DNA of 64,000 nt from Chloroflexota bacterium (GTDB taxonomy: Bacteria > Chloroflexota > Dehalococcoidia > Lucifugimonadales > Lucifugimonadaceae), in assembly GCA_009838175.1 (NCBI GenBank), contig VXSB01000011.1, forward strand, positions 1 through 64,000, read 5' to 3'. Position numbers and translations under genes: made by a program. The number at the start of each line of letters is the position of its first letter. Within the stretch, counting starts at the first letter, position 1. The notes below the pieces were generated by a model. The model saw only the letters and a program-made list of their open reading frames with translations. It made no database searches and was not told the DNA's origin. Below, piece by piece: positions 52,730 to 62,132 of this stretch.

Positions 52730-54376
52730 CTACGCCCCCGGCGGCTCAATCCGGACCGTGATGATGTCGGTGCCGTGGTACTGCTGATGCTGTACTGATG
52801 AGGCGTAGTTGCGCAGCAGTTGGAGAGAAAGTTCTTGTTCAACGATGTTTTCATCGTCGAAGTCTTGAAGTTGCCTGACCCTATCTTCGATATTCTGCCC
52901 ACCTTCGCCCCCGATGAACTCTAGTTCCGCAACATCGCCATCACTCGACGCGACCACGACCAGCGTGCGTTCAACATCATCGATCTCGTCGTCATCAGCG
53001 TTCAAATCCAAGTTAAAGTCCATTGGCGCCAAGGTCAGCAACGTCTCCTCTCCCACCGCCATCAAACGATCCCGCATTGCCTCGCCCCACCGCCTACTAT
53101 TCGCAAATTTGGTGATGAAGTCATTCAATTCCGGCAGCGAATCGATGTCGAGTTTGGATCGGAAACGCATACGCCGCGGGTTAGTCAACTCAAGGTAAAG
53201 AATCATTGCGATCGCCGCGAAACCACCCGTCGTGATGCCGCTCTTCATCAACCCGTTCAATATCGGATTCAGATCCGGTACGTCGAAGAGGCGGAACTGG
53301 AAGGCGGCGCCGATCCAGAAGCACATTCCCGCAACGATGAGTTTCTGGGGGTTCGGTTCGGACTGTATTACTGTTCGGGCACCGTCGGCGAAAAGAGTCC
53401 CAGTGACCAAAACCAAGTAGCCGGTCATGACTGGCCCAGGGATTGTGCTGAGCAAACCCGAAGCTTTGGGCACGAACGCGAGGAGAATGAAGATCAATCC
53501 GATGGCGTACCCGATATGTCGGGAGGCGACGCCAGTCGTTTGCATGAATGCGGCACCGGCTGGGTTGATCGCGGTTGGAACTGTGCCCCCAATGCCCGCA
53601 AGCATGTTGGAAACACCAGACCCGGCAATCGCTCCTTGTACACCGCGGAAATCGATCGAACGATCTCCTCGGAAAGAAGCGTTTTGTGCCGTGACCGCCG
53701 CACCATTGGTTTGGATCGCGATGATGATGCCTAGAAACACGTACGACGGCAACAACGTCCAAAACGCGACCCCGAATTCGAATTCGAGTCCCGGCCATTC
53801 TTGCGGCAGGCCGATCCATGGTGCCTCAACCACACGGGATACATCGTAGATTCCTAGGATTGCTGCTGCAATACATCCGCCGACGATCCCGATCGGCGGT
53901 CCCCATAACCTCAGCAATGCGGAACCGCGCAGAGCCAGAGCGGCGACGATGACCAAAGCCACAAATGCCGTGACTGTTCCACCGACCGGCTCTTCGGCCG
54001 TCGTGTCGTCCAGCAATTTGAAGACAACCGAAGCCAAAGTGATCGACAAGATCATCATTACCGTGCCGCTGACTATCGGTGTGACGACACGTCGGAATAT
54101 AAACAGCCACCTCGAAACGACGAGTTGTACGACCGCCGAAACGACAACCAGCGAAGTCAATGTCGCAGGCCCACCTTCAACTACCGCGGAGATGCAGAAC
54201 GGGATCGCAAACGCGGCGGTGAACATCGGTAACACGATGCCAGCGCCAACCGGACCCACACGGCGCGTTTGAATAAGGGTTGAAATCCCGACGACGATGA
54301 GCGACGCGAACACCATCCAGATGACGTAGCCTTCACCCAGATCTGATGCCTCTGCAACGATGACTGGCGTCACCAA
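52730..54376 (-). CDS. NCS2-type nucleobase permease with C-terminal extension
   Basis: Xanthine/uracil-family permease of at least 548 residues. IIIAIQTNGAAVTAQNASFRG and GGTVPTAINPAGAAFMQTTGVASR are the conserved core helices. About 150 residues after the last helix form a cytoplasmic domain ending LSLQLLRNYASSVQHQQYHG and DIITVRIEP, of unknown function. The first ordinary start (TTG 54376) falls inside helix 1: the same frame upstream encodes sequence like SIGLGWQFSLIASATLL that belongs to the family, but an in-frame TAA lies at 54506-54508. See findings. Confidence 0.82.
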   Translation of the reverse strand: MVTPVIVAEASDLGEGYVIWMVFASLIVVGISTLIQTRRVGPVGAGIVLPMFTAAFAIPFCISAVVEGGPATLTSLVVVSAVVQLVVSRWLFIFRRVVTPIVSGTVMMILSITLASVVFKLLDDTTAEEPVGGTVTAFVALVIVAALALRGSALLRLWGPPIGIVGGCIAAAILGIYDVSRVVEAPWIGLPQEWPGLEFEFGVAFWTLLPSYVFLGIIIAIQTNGAAVTAQNASFRGDRSIDFRGVQGAIAGSGVSNMLAGIGGTVPTAINPAGAAFMQTTGVASRHIGYAIGLIFILLAFVPKASGLLSTIPGPVMTGYLVLVTGTLFADGARTVIQSEPNPQKLIVAGMCFWIGAAFQFRLFDVPDLNPILNGLMKSGITTGGFAAIAMILYLELTNPRRMRFRSKLDIDSLPELNDFITKFANSRRWGEAMRDRLMAVGEETLLTLAPMDFNLDLNADDDEIDDVERTLVVVASSDGDVAELEFIGGEGGQNIEDRVRQLQDFDDENIVEQELSLQLLRNYASSVQHQQYHGTDIITVRIEPPGA

Positions 54377-54627
54377 AAGCGTTGCCGAAGCGATCAGACT
54401 GAATTGCCACCCTAGCCCGATAGACGTGCGAATCGACGGGTGGTCGTTAGCCTCGTATCGAGGGTTCTGAGCCGCTGTAGCCGTTGGGATTTTCTCCGAT
54501 GATGGTTATTTCGCCGAATTAATGGGCATGGTACACGATGCAAATGGCGCTCAAAATGGGTTCACCAGCATTTAGTTGCCTTATGGATAATATGACGATT
54601 CATACGACACATCTAAAAGGAATTCCG

Positions 54628-55845
54628 ATGAAGATTACTCGCGTAACGCCGATCCTCGGACAAGGAAACATTTGCGCTAGCTGGGTCTTCGCCAAAGTCG
54701 AGACCGACGACGGATTAGTCGGATACGGAGAAGGCACCCGACATGCTGGCCCCGTAATCGCCGAAGCCATCCGCTGGCTCGAACCGCACGTCGTCGGGAA
54801 GAATCCATTCGACGTCGAAGCTTTGTACACCACGATGTTCAAAGCCACTCACTACACGTGGGGCGCCGTCTTCAGCTGCGCGATCACCGCCATCGAGACC
54901 GCGCTGTGGGACATCATGGGGAAGGCTGTCGGAAAACCCGTCTACGAACTGCTCGGCGGCAAAGTGTGGGACCGCGTCCGTCTCTACTCCCACATCGGAG
55001 GCGGCAGCCAAATCATCGGCATGGGCGTCGACGACGGCGCGATCGCTTCCGACGATTTCGGCGCCATAAAAGAGCGTGCGCAAGACCTCGTGGCGCGCGG
55101 TTTCACCTGCGTCAAGACGTTCCAAGCCGGCAGATACGACATCACCGACGGCAACTCCGCCGGGCTCGCCGATTTTTGGCCCAACATGCACATGGATCGC
55201 CGAGACATCCAAGCGACCGCACGCAAGGTCGAGTTCATCCGCGAGCAGGTTGGCGACGATGTTGAAATCACATTTGACGCCCACGGACTTAACGCCGTCT
55301 CGGCGCTCCGGCTTGCCAAAGCACTCGAGCCTTTCGACCTGCTGTGGTACGAGGAACCTGTCCACCCGTTCAACCTGTCCGCGCTCAAACAGTTGCGCGC
55401 CGAAACCTCGATACCCATCGCAATGAGCGAAAGACTCCACGCATCAACTGAGTTCGCCGAAGTTATCGACACCGATGCAGTCGACGTTTTGATGGTCGAT
55501 GTTCAATGGTGTGGAGGGGTGTCACAAGCCAAGAAAATCGCCGCCATCGCAGAGTCACGATATCTGCCCGTAACGTTGCACAACTGCAACAGTCCATTGG
55601 CATCGGTCATCAACGCACATATTGCTATGACACTACCCAACTTTCTGAACATGGAGTTCATGGATCCGGACGTGCCCTGGCGCGATGAGATCATCTCCGA
55701 ACCATTGCAGGTATTAGACGGACACCTAATAGTCAATGACAAGCCGGGGTGGGGCGTTGATATCAACGAGGATGCGCTAGCCAGATATCCCTACGATCGC
55801 GAAGTTAGCGCATACGAAGAGCGGGATCAACGATTGCGGCGTTGA
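54628..55845 (+). CDS. Enolase-superfamily dehydratase, galactonate/mannonate type
   Basis: A 405-residue MR/MLE-type enzyme. Ligands D217 (ITFDAHG), E242 (WYEEP) and E268 (MSER), with H219 two residues after the first ligand and H318 (TLHNCN) as second catalytic His; this D-x-H/H pair matches galactonate-type dehydratases. A long insertion (about 125-150) with GGGSQ is specific to this copy. AAAGGA upstream fixes start 54628 over 54538. It is divergent from the permease. Confidence 0.85.
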   Translation: MKITRVTPILGQGNICASWVFAKVETDDGLVGYGEGTRHAGPVIAEAIRWLEPHVVGKNPFDVEALYTTMFKATHYTWGAVFSCAITAIETALWDIMGKAVGKPVYELLGGKVWDRVRLYSHIGGGSQIIGMGVDDGAIASDDFGAIKERAQDLVARGFTCVKTFQAGRYDITDGNSAGLADFWPNMHMDRRDIQATARKVEFIREQVGDDVEITFDAHGLNAVSALRLAKALEPFDLLWYEEPVHPFNLSALKQLRAETSIPIAMSERLHASTEFAEVIDTDAVDVLMVDVQWCGGVSQAKKIAAIAESRYLPVTLHNCNSPLASVINAHIAMTLPNFLNMEFMDPDVPWRDEIISEPLQVLDGHLIVNDKPGWGVDINEDALARYPYDREVSAYEERDQRLRR

Positions 55846-55954
55846 TCATCACGCCAGAGCTAGAATTCGCCAACGCGAAAACGCTCGGTTAAAGTCCGAT
55901 GTTGTTATACTGCAACCAAACTGAAATGTCGCGACGAAATTCGGTAGGTAAGCG

Positions 55955-57382
55955 ATGAGCACGAACGAATTGCAATTAATGGCACACCTGATGCGGCGGG
56001 CTAGCTTCGGTGCATCCAGAGAAGAACTCGAAGCACTTGTCGAACAGGGCTACGACGAGACCGTCGAGCAACTTCTGGAAACCGATAACCCGAGCTCCAT
56101 GGACATCGACCTGATCCGGCGATACCACCCGGACCACATGGGCATGATGGGCAACAACATCGGTTCCCATTGGATGTACCGCATGATCTCGACCGATTCT
56201 CCGTTACGAGAAAAGGTCGCACTGTTCTGGCACGGCATCTTCGCAACCGGGTATGCCAAACTCGCCAACGGCAAGGTGCTCCACGACCAGATCCGGATGT
56301 TCGCACGCGTCGGAATGGGCAAATTCGACAACGTCCTGCTTGAGTTGTCAAAAGACCCCGCGATGATCGTTTGGCTCGACAACTGCGAGAACCACAACGG
56401 CGCGATCAACGAAAACTATGGCCGAGAACTCCTCGAACTGTTTTCGATGGGCGTCGGGCACTACTCCGAGGACGACATCAAGGAAGCGTCAAGGGCCTTC
56501 ACCGGTTGGACGATCGGCAACACCGACTACATGACTCTGAAGTCCATGCGCGACTCCATCTGGCCATACGGACGTTTGTCCTTCCATTTCGAGTTCAAAC
56601 CTGAAGACCACGATACTGGTGAGAAAGAGTTCCTCGGCCGCAAAGGTAACTTCGACGGTGGCGACATCATCGACATCATCTGCGAACAAGATGCCACCGC
56701 CCGCTTCATCGCAAGGCACATGTACAGCTTCTTCGTAGCCGACGAACCGCCGGTGCCGGAATGGCCATACAAACCGCCTCGCGACCCTGAAGCGATCGAC
56801 ACCTTAGCCAAAGCGTACTTCGACAGCGGTTACAGCATCAAAGAGATGCTCCGAACGCTCTTCCATTCAGACTTCTTCAAATCCGAGGATGTTTGGTACC
56901 AGCGCGTCAAAAGCCCCGCAGAGCTGATGGTCGGCGTGCTCAAGCTGACCGGTGAATTCCCGCGACCGCGCGAAGAGATGATCACCACTCACCTGCACAC
57001 CATCTTCATGGGGCAACACCTGATGAACCCGCCCTCAGTCGAGGGATGGCACTGGGGCACCGAGTGGATCGACTCCGGCGCACTCGTCGAACGCGTCAAC
57101 TTCGCTTCGGAACGCCTCGGAAATCTCGATAGCCCGGGCGTCCAGAGCATGATCGAAAACGTGATCGGCGAGGACGAGAACGTAGATCCCGCGGAACTCG
57201 TCGACCGGGCGCTCGAACAGCTCTCACTGACGCATGTGACGGACGTAACGCGCGAATCCTTGATCGAATTCGTCGAACAAAACGACGAGATGTCAGGCAA
57301 CAACGGCGGGCAGACCCCGCGCGAGCGCGCAGCCAACGCGATCAAGATCGTCGCAGCCACGCCCGAGTTCCAAAGGGCGTGA
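55955..57382 (+). CDS. DUF1800 family protein
   Basis: A 475-residue protein of the DUF1800 family. LMRRASFGASREELEALVEQGY is the N-terminal signature, VALFWHGIFATGY and ENYGRELLELFSMGVGHYSEDDI the core, and the C-terminus has PPSVEGWHWGTEWID. It has no signal peptide, unlike many members. These proteins occur next to DUF1501 proteins, as here; their biochemical role is unknown. AGGT precedes the start. First gene of a three-gene plus-strand unit. Confidence 0.88.
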   Translation: MSTNELQLMAHLMRRASFGASREELEALVEQGYDETVEQLLETDNPSSMDIDLIRRYHPDHMGMMGNNIGSHWMYRMISTDSPLREKVALFWHGIFATGYAKLANGKVLHDQIRMFARVGMGKFDNVLLELSKDPAMIVWLDNCENHNGAINENYGRELLELFSMGVGHYSEDDIKEASRAFTGWTIGNTDYMTLKSMRDSIWPYGRLSFHFEFKPEDHDTGEKEFLGRKGNFDGGDIIDIICEQDATARFIARHMYSFFVADEPPVPEWPYKPPRDPEAIDTLAKAYFDSGYSIKEMLRTLFHSDFFKSEDVWYQRVKSPAELMVGVLKLTGEFPRPREEMITTHLHTIFMGQHLMNPPSVEGWHWGTEWIDSGALVERVNFASERLGNLDSPGVQSMIENVIGEDENVDPAELVDRALEQLSLTHVTDVTRESLIEFVEQNDEMSGNNGGQTPRERAANAIKIVAATPEFQRA

Positions 57383-57453
57383 TCAGTTCGTTGTAACTCG
57401 TCTAGAACCGCATCTCTACGTCAAAATCACCGACGAAAAACCGAGACAGAACG

Positions 57454-58470
57454 ATGGCCGAAACGCAAGACAAAAACCAGCGGCTTGAGTACAACCGCAC
57501 CATCGGAGTCACTGCCATGTTCGGCCGTGGCTTCTACTACCCCGTCGACATTGTCGCAGGCGAGGACGACCGCCTTTATGTGCTCAACCGTTCGTCTGAT
57601 GGCGACAAACGAGGTGTCCGCGTCACGATAATGAACCTCGATGAAGATTATTTCGGAATCTTCGGTGCTTGGGGAGCCGAGAACGGCCAGTTCACTTGGC
57701 CCAACTCGATCACCATGGACAGCGAACAGAGAGTCATCATCAGCGACGATTACCTCAACCGAATCACCGTGATGTCCACCGATGGCGATTTCATCGAAAA
57801 GTGGGGCGAACTCGGTTCCGAAGAAGGAAAACTCGACGGGCCCACCGGGCTCACGATGAACGACGACGACGTTCTAGTCTCCGACCATCGGAACTTCCGA
57901 ATTCAGCGGTTTTCGTCCGACGGCGAATTCAAGGGGTCTTTCGGTAAAGCTGGTTCAGATGAAGGCGCATTTAACATGCCTTGGGGGATTTCATCGTCTC
58001 CTGATGGCAATGTGATGGTCGCCGATTGGGGCAACGATCGAATCCAAAAGGTGACTCCCGAAGGTGAATTCATCGCATCTTTGGGTAGCCCCGGTGAAGG
58101 TGAAGGCGAACTTCACCGACCGTCAAGCGCCTGCGAGGACGAACACGGATACGTTTACGTCGCCGACTGGGGCAACCATCGGATCCAGGTCTTCGATCCC
58201 GACGGCGAATTTGTCCAAGCGAACCGCGGCCAGGCCACGATCTCAAAGTGGTCACAAGCCTTCCTCGACACAAACAAAGAAGAGGCCGCAGCGCGAGCAG
58301 AGGCGAATCTTGACTTAGACCCGGACCTGTTCGAGAGAGATGCCAACGAAGAGTCTTCTCACATCGAGAAATACTTCTGGGGACCATCGTCGATAAGACT
58401 GATCGGCGACCACGTCTATGTAGTCGACACTGTCCGACACCGAATCCAAGTTTTCGACGTAATCGCTTAA
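57454..58470 (+). CDS. NHL-repeat beta-propeller protein
   Basis: A 338-residue protein built from about six NHL repeats, each with patterns like WPNSITMD, GPTGLTMN, MPWGISSSPDGNVMVADWGNDRIQ and VYVADWGNHRIQVFD. It should fold as a propeller for protein or ligand binding. No signal peptide or membrane segment. It lies between DUF1800 and DUF1501 genes, 71 bases after the former, so a joint function is likely. Confidence 0.85.
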   Translation: MAETQDKNQRLEYNRTIGVTAMFGRGFYYPVDIVAGEDDRLYVLNRSSDGDKRGVRVTIMNLDEDYFGIFGAWGAENGQFTWPNSITMDSEQRVIISDDYLNRITVMSTDGDFIEKWGELGSEEGKLDGPTGLTMNDDDVLVSDHRNFRIQRFSSDGEFKGSFGKAGSDEGAFNMPWGISSSPDGNVMVADWGNDRIQKVTPEGEFIASLGSPGEGEGELHRPSSACEDEHGYVYVADWGNHRIQVFDPDGEFVQANRGQATISKWSQAFLDTNKEEAAARAEANLDLDPDLFERDANEESSHIEKYFWGPSSIRLIGDHVYVVDTVRHRIQVFDVIA

Positions 58471-58512
58471 ACCAACAAGGGGATTGCCAAAACCGCAACG
58501 CCACATTATCGC

Positions 58513-58540
58513 CTTTCCCTCGATGGGAGAGGGCAGGAGG
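58513..58540. repeat. Family-B palindromic repeat before the DUF1501 gene
   Basis: TTTCCCTCGATGGGAGAGGG followed by CAGGAGG; the AGGAGG is placed 7 bases before the ATG at 58548 and acts as its Shine-Dalgarno sequence. Confidence 0.75.
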
Positions 58541-58547
58541 AAATCTA

Positions 58548-59678
58548 ATGACATCGAAACGTGATCCCGCCTTGGTGGTCGTCCAACTGTCTGGCGGTAA
58601 CGACGCCTTGAACACCGTAGTGCCATACACCAACGGCATCTACCAAGACTCCCGAACGGCGATCCGTCTCGAGGAGCACGAAGTTCTCGACCTGAACGGC
58701 AAACTCGGTCTGCACCCCAGCATGGGGCCGATCAAGAACCTCTGGGATCAAGGCAACGTCGCCGTCGTCAACGGTATCGGATACCCCAAACCCAACCGAT
58801 CGCACTTCCGATCCATGGACATCTGGCACACTGCTGAATCAGTAGATGTCGCCCCTGACGGCTGGCTCGGACGAACCATACGCGAGATCGACCCTGAACA
58901 CCAGAACGTAGTCGCCGGCGTTAACTTCGGACGCGGCCTGCCACGAGCTCTGCACTGCAAAGGCGTACCGGTCGCCTCCGTCGGTAACCTCGCCACATAC
59001 GGATTGATGCCCGACATCGAAGACATGGAGACACGCGACCTCGCGCTTAACATCTTCACTCGAATGTACGGCCCGCGCGAAGGCAGGGACCATATTCTGG
59101 AAGCGATCGGCGACACCGGCATGAGCGCCTACCTAGGCGCCGATATCCTTCGGGAGGCACCGGCGCAGTATCGATCCTCGGTCGAGTACGGCGACAACAT
59201 GATCGCGCAGCAGATGAAAGACATCGCACAGGTTCTTTGCGCCGACGTCGGCACCCGCATCTTCTACACCCAGCATGGGTCATACGACACTCACTCCGGC
59301 GAGCTGCTCAACCACGCCACGCTGTGGGAGGAACTTGCCAATGCCGTCGGAGATTTCTACGCCGACCTAGAAGAGCACGGCCTTGGAGACGACGCTGTAG
59401 TCATGGTCTTCAGCGAGTTTGGACGTCGAATCGACGACAACGGCTCCGGCACCGATCACGGCTCTGGCGGCGTCGCGTTCGTAATGGGCAACCCTGTCAA
59501 AGGCGGCCTCTACGGCGAATACCCGTCACTCGAACCTCGAGACCAAGTCGAAGGCGACATGGGCTACAACAACGACTTCCGAGGCCTTTACGCAACCCTG
59601 CTAGACGACTGGATGGGCGTCGACCCCAACCCCATCCTGGGCGGCAACTACGAACAGTTCGATCTGATCGCGCGGTAG
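58548..59678 (+). CDS. DUF1501 family protein
   Basis: A 376-residue member of the DUF1501 (alkaline-phosphatase-like) family. VVVQLSGGNDALNTVVPY is the N-terminal metal-binding motif, FYTQHGSYDTHSGELLNHATL the middle, and VMVFSEFGRRIDDNGSGTDHGSGGVAFVMG the end. Most relatives carry a Tat signal; this one starts directly with the fold and should be cytoplasmic. The Shine-Dalgarno sequence comes from a palindromic repeat. Last gene of the unit, followed by a strong terminator. Confidence 0.88.
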   Translation: MTSKRDPALVVVQLSGGNDALNTVVPYTNGIYQDSRTAIRLEEHEVLDLNGKLGLHPSMGPIKNLWDQGNVAVVNGIGYPKPNRSHFRSMDIWHTAESVDVAPDGWLGRTIREIDPEHQNVVAGVNFGRGLPRALHCKGVPVASVGNLATYGLMPDIEDMETRDLALNIFTRMYGPREGRDHILEAIGDTGMSAYLGADILREAPAQYRSSVEYGDNMIAQQMKDIAQVLCADVGTRIFYTQHGSYDTHSGELLNHATLWEELANAVGDFYADLEEHGLGDDAVVMVFSEFGRRIDDNGSGTDHGSGGVAFVMGNPVKGGLYGEYPSLEPRDQVEGDMGYNNDFRGLYATLLDDWMGVDPNPILGGNYEQFDLIAR

Positions 59679-59706
59679 GACGACCGTAACGGTTTCTGCG
59701 CATTCG

Positions 59707-59746
59707 ACGGCGGTGCGACGATCTTCCTTGTCGCACCGCCGTTTTT
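59707..59746 (+). terminator. Rho-independent terminator of the DUF1800-NHL-DUF1501 unit
   Basis: A perfect 13-bp stem (ACGGCGGTGCGAC and its complement) with a 10-base loop is followed by TTTTT. It begins 29 bases after the DUF1501 stop. Confidence 0.93.
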
Positions 59747-59837
59747 CATTCACCAAAGCCATGGTATGCCGTACGGTTTTGACACCGCAAGAATGCTTCT
59801 CGGGTTTTCGATCAAGTTTGGGTTTCCGAAACCTGCG

Positions 59838-60464
59838 TTAAGACTCCGAATCAAAGTAAGGAACTGGAAAATCTCCACGAGCAAGTTGAAAGGCTAACGG
59901 GACACGGCGCAAATGTCCGGGCGATAGATCTGGCAGATCATCCTCCAGGAAAAAGCCTATTCCGGTTGTTTCCGGTCCTGCCACAGGAGTCTGCCCATCG
60001 GATACATTTACGAGCCATACGCCGCTGTAGAACTGGTTCTTGGATCGGCTCCCCCACAGTCGGGAGTCGAATATCCCCAGAAGCTTGGTAGCTTTTCCGC
60101 ACACCCCAGCCTCTTCGCGGAGCTCCCGTTCTGCCGACTCTGCCCATGTCTCGCCCACATCGGTGATTCCGCCAGGCATCGCCCACAGCCCGTTGTCCTC
60201 TCGCCTAATCAGGAGGATACGTTCGTTACGGAAAACGGCGGCATCGGCACCTACGAAGGGTGTGATATGAGATAAGTTTCCTTCATATTCCTCAATCACA
60301 TCGTCCGGGGACCTCTCTTCTATAGCGGCGACGAGCCGCGCGCTCAACGACAGGACGCGACGGTACCTTTCGAGATTGTAGGGGTCTTCGGCGTATCGCG
60401 AGCCCATGTGCGCGACACTGCGCAGTTCGTCCGCGATCTGATAAATCTCGCCGACTGTGTCCAT
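59838..60464 (-). CDS. Nudix hydrolase with N-terminal Nudix-associated domain
   Basis: A 208-residue pyrophosphohydrolase. The N-terminal 60 residues (DELRSVAHMGSRYAEDPYNLERYRRV) resemble the helical domain found before ADP-ribose-type Nudix enzymes. The full Nudix box GX5EX7REUXEEXGU is present as GGITDVGETWAESAERELRE-EAGV. Substrate is unknown; ADP-ribose or another nucleoside diphosphate derivative is likely. It lies 12 bases downstream of nhaA on the same strand. Confidence 0.9.
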   Translation of the reverse strand: MDTVGEIYQIADELRSVAHMGSRYAEDPYNLERYRRVLSLSARLVAAIEERSPDDVIEEYEGNLSHITPFVGADAAVFRNERILLIRREDNGLWAMPGGITDVGETWAESAERELREEAGVCGKATKLLGIFDSRLWGSRSKNQFYSGVWLVNVSDGQTPVAGPETTGIGFFLEDDLPDLSPGHLRRVPLAFQLARGDFPVPYFDSES

Positions 60465-60476
60465 GCTGCTAGTCCC

Positions 60477-61841
60477 CTATAGTTCGGGATCCAAATCCGG
60501 GTTCCGGCTCCCTACTGTCCGCAACAACAGGTATCCAACAGCACCGGCCAGTAAAGACGCTCCGAATATCCCTATCTTGGCCTGATCTCCCAAGCTAGGA
60601 TCCTTGAAGGCGATGCCCGCGATAAAGATCGCCACCGTGAAGCCGATCCCCGCGAGGAAGCCCACGCCCAAAATGTGCCTCCAACCGACACCCGTGGGCA
60701 GTTCAGCTAGGCCAAGCTTGACGGCCAGCCAGGTCAAACCCAAGATACCTACTGGATTTCCGATTAGGAGCCCTAACGCGATACCAAAGGTGACTTGACT
60801 CTCGAGTGCCGCTGACAAGATATCGGCATCAAAGACGATCGCCGCATTGGCGAGAGCGAAGAGAGGCAGGACGACGAAGCTGACCCACGGGTGAATTGTT
60901 GCCTCCAAGCGTTCCAAAGGTTCTTCGGTTTCTCGGCTGAGCTTCTCGATCTGGGCTACGATGGTCTGGGCTTTCTCCTCGTTCTTGTTTGCCATTGCCA
61001 ACCTGAAGTCGTGAAGCAGGTCCTTCACTGCGGCGGCGTAATCTTTGCGAAGCAAGTCTGGTTTTGATGGCACGATAGCGGCGATCAAAACCCCAGCCAA
61101 TGTGGCGTGAATTCCAGACTCCAAGAAAAACTGCCACATCACGACACACATGACGAGATAGAAGCCTATAGACCTGATTCCGAACCTCACACATAGCGCT
61201 ATCGCTACGAAAAATCCGACGCCGAGTCCGAGGTTTGTCCAGTTGATGGCCTCGGTGTAGAAGGCGGCGATAACCCCGATCGCTCCCAAGTCGTCGACGA
61301 TCGCCAGCCCTAGTAGGAACACTCTGAGTTCCGTCGGTACTCTCCTGCCAAGCAAGGCGAGGATACCGACTGCGAAGGCGATGTCGGTCGCCATCGGTAT
61401 CCCCCAACCAACGAGGTAGTCTCCCGAATAGTTGAATAGGACATAAATCACCGCTGGCGCCGACATCCCCCCGACCGCCGCGACAACTGGCAGGATTGCC
61501 TTTCTGAATGTAGAAAGTTCTCCGTGTACAAGTTCTCGCTTGATCTCAAGACCGACGACGAAGAAGAAGATGGCCATGAGACCTTCGTTTACGAGATGGC
61601 GAAGGTCTTCCGAGATGGCGAAGATATGGATATCGAATGAGATCTTAATGTGCCAGAAGTCGACATACGACGCTGACCATGGCGAGTTTATCCACACGAG
61701 TGCGACAGCTGCCGCAACCAGCAAGAAGAGCGCGCCCACCTCCTCCGTGTGAATGAAGGACTGTATCGGCCCGCGAACCGCCCTGACGATATAGGCCGGT
61801 TGCCGGATAGCCTCGGTGATATTTTCTGCTCTATCTTTCAC
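60477..61841 (-). CDS. nhaA: Na+/H+ antiporter NhaA
   Basis: Electrogenic sodium/proton exchanger of 454 residues. MATDIAFAVGILALLG (D153) and the paired aspartates D183-D184 in AIVDDLGAIGVIAAFYT are the transport residues. VVGLEIKRELVHGEL and PLFALANA are conserved. A soluble loop of about 60 charged residues lies before the second half, longer than in E. coli. Start GTG 61841 is inferred because the in-frame extension to 62258 shows no family features; the true start is not certain. Confidence 0.9.
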   Translation of the reverse strand: MKDRAENITEAIRQPAYIVRAVRGPIQSFIHTEEVGALFLLVAAAVALVWINSPWSASYVDFWHIKISFDIHIFAISEDLRHLVNEGLMAIFFFVVGLEIKRELVHGELSTFRKAILPVVAAVGGMSAPAVIYVLFNYSGDYLVGWGIPMATDIAFAVGILALLGRRVPTELRVFLLGLAIVDDLGAIGVIAAFYTEAINWTNLGLGVGFFVAIALCVRFGIRSIGFYLVMCVVMWQFFLESGIHATLAGVLIAAIVPSKPDLLRKDYAAAVKDLLHDFRLAMANKNEEKAQTIVAQIEKLSRETEEPLERLEATIHPWVSFVVLPLFALANAAIVFDADILSAALESQVTFGIALGLLIGNPVGILGLTWLAVKLGLAELPTGVGWRHILGVGFLAGIGFTVAIFIAGIAFKDPSLGDQAKIGIFGASLLAGAVGYLLLRTVGSRNPDLDPEL

Positions 61842-62132
61842 GCAAGATATTTCGAAGTGTTGGAGCCGTGCGAGAAGCGGGGTTGCAAAATGCAGAGGCT
61901 GCCTCGCGTTTGAGGTTAAGGATAATGGTGGGCCGTGTAAGACTGAATTGCGAACTTTTCGCTGGCAGTTCGTTATATGAGTAAGCTGCCTATCAGCCCC
62001 GGATAGCCACTCACGAGCCTCGGCCCACCAGATTTGAGGCCTTCCAATTCTCCAACTCAGCTGGTTCCAAGTCTTCACCCAATCCTGCAAATGGCAGGGG
62101 ATCTGGTTCCTGCCAGCCTGAGGAATCGCCCA
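61842..62132. other. Intergenic stretch between nhaA and the arsR-type gene
   Basis: No gene is supported. The minus frame is open through it but encodes nothing recognisable. Its right end runs into the ArsR-type promoter. A promoter for nhaA should be here but was not identified. Confidence 0.5.

Noticed and set aside
52603-52902. A 99-residue minus frame
   Set aside because: It overlaps the 3' end of the permease in another frame and shows no domain.
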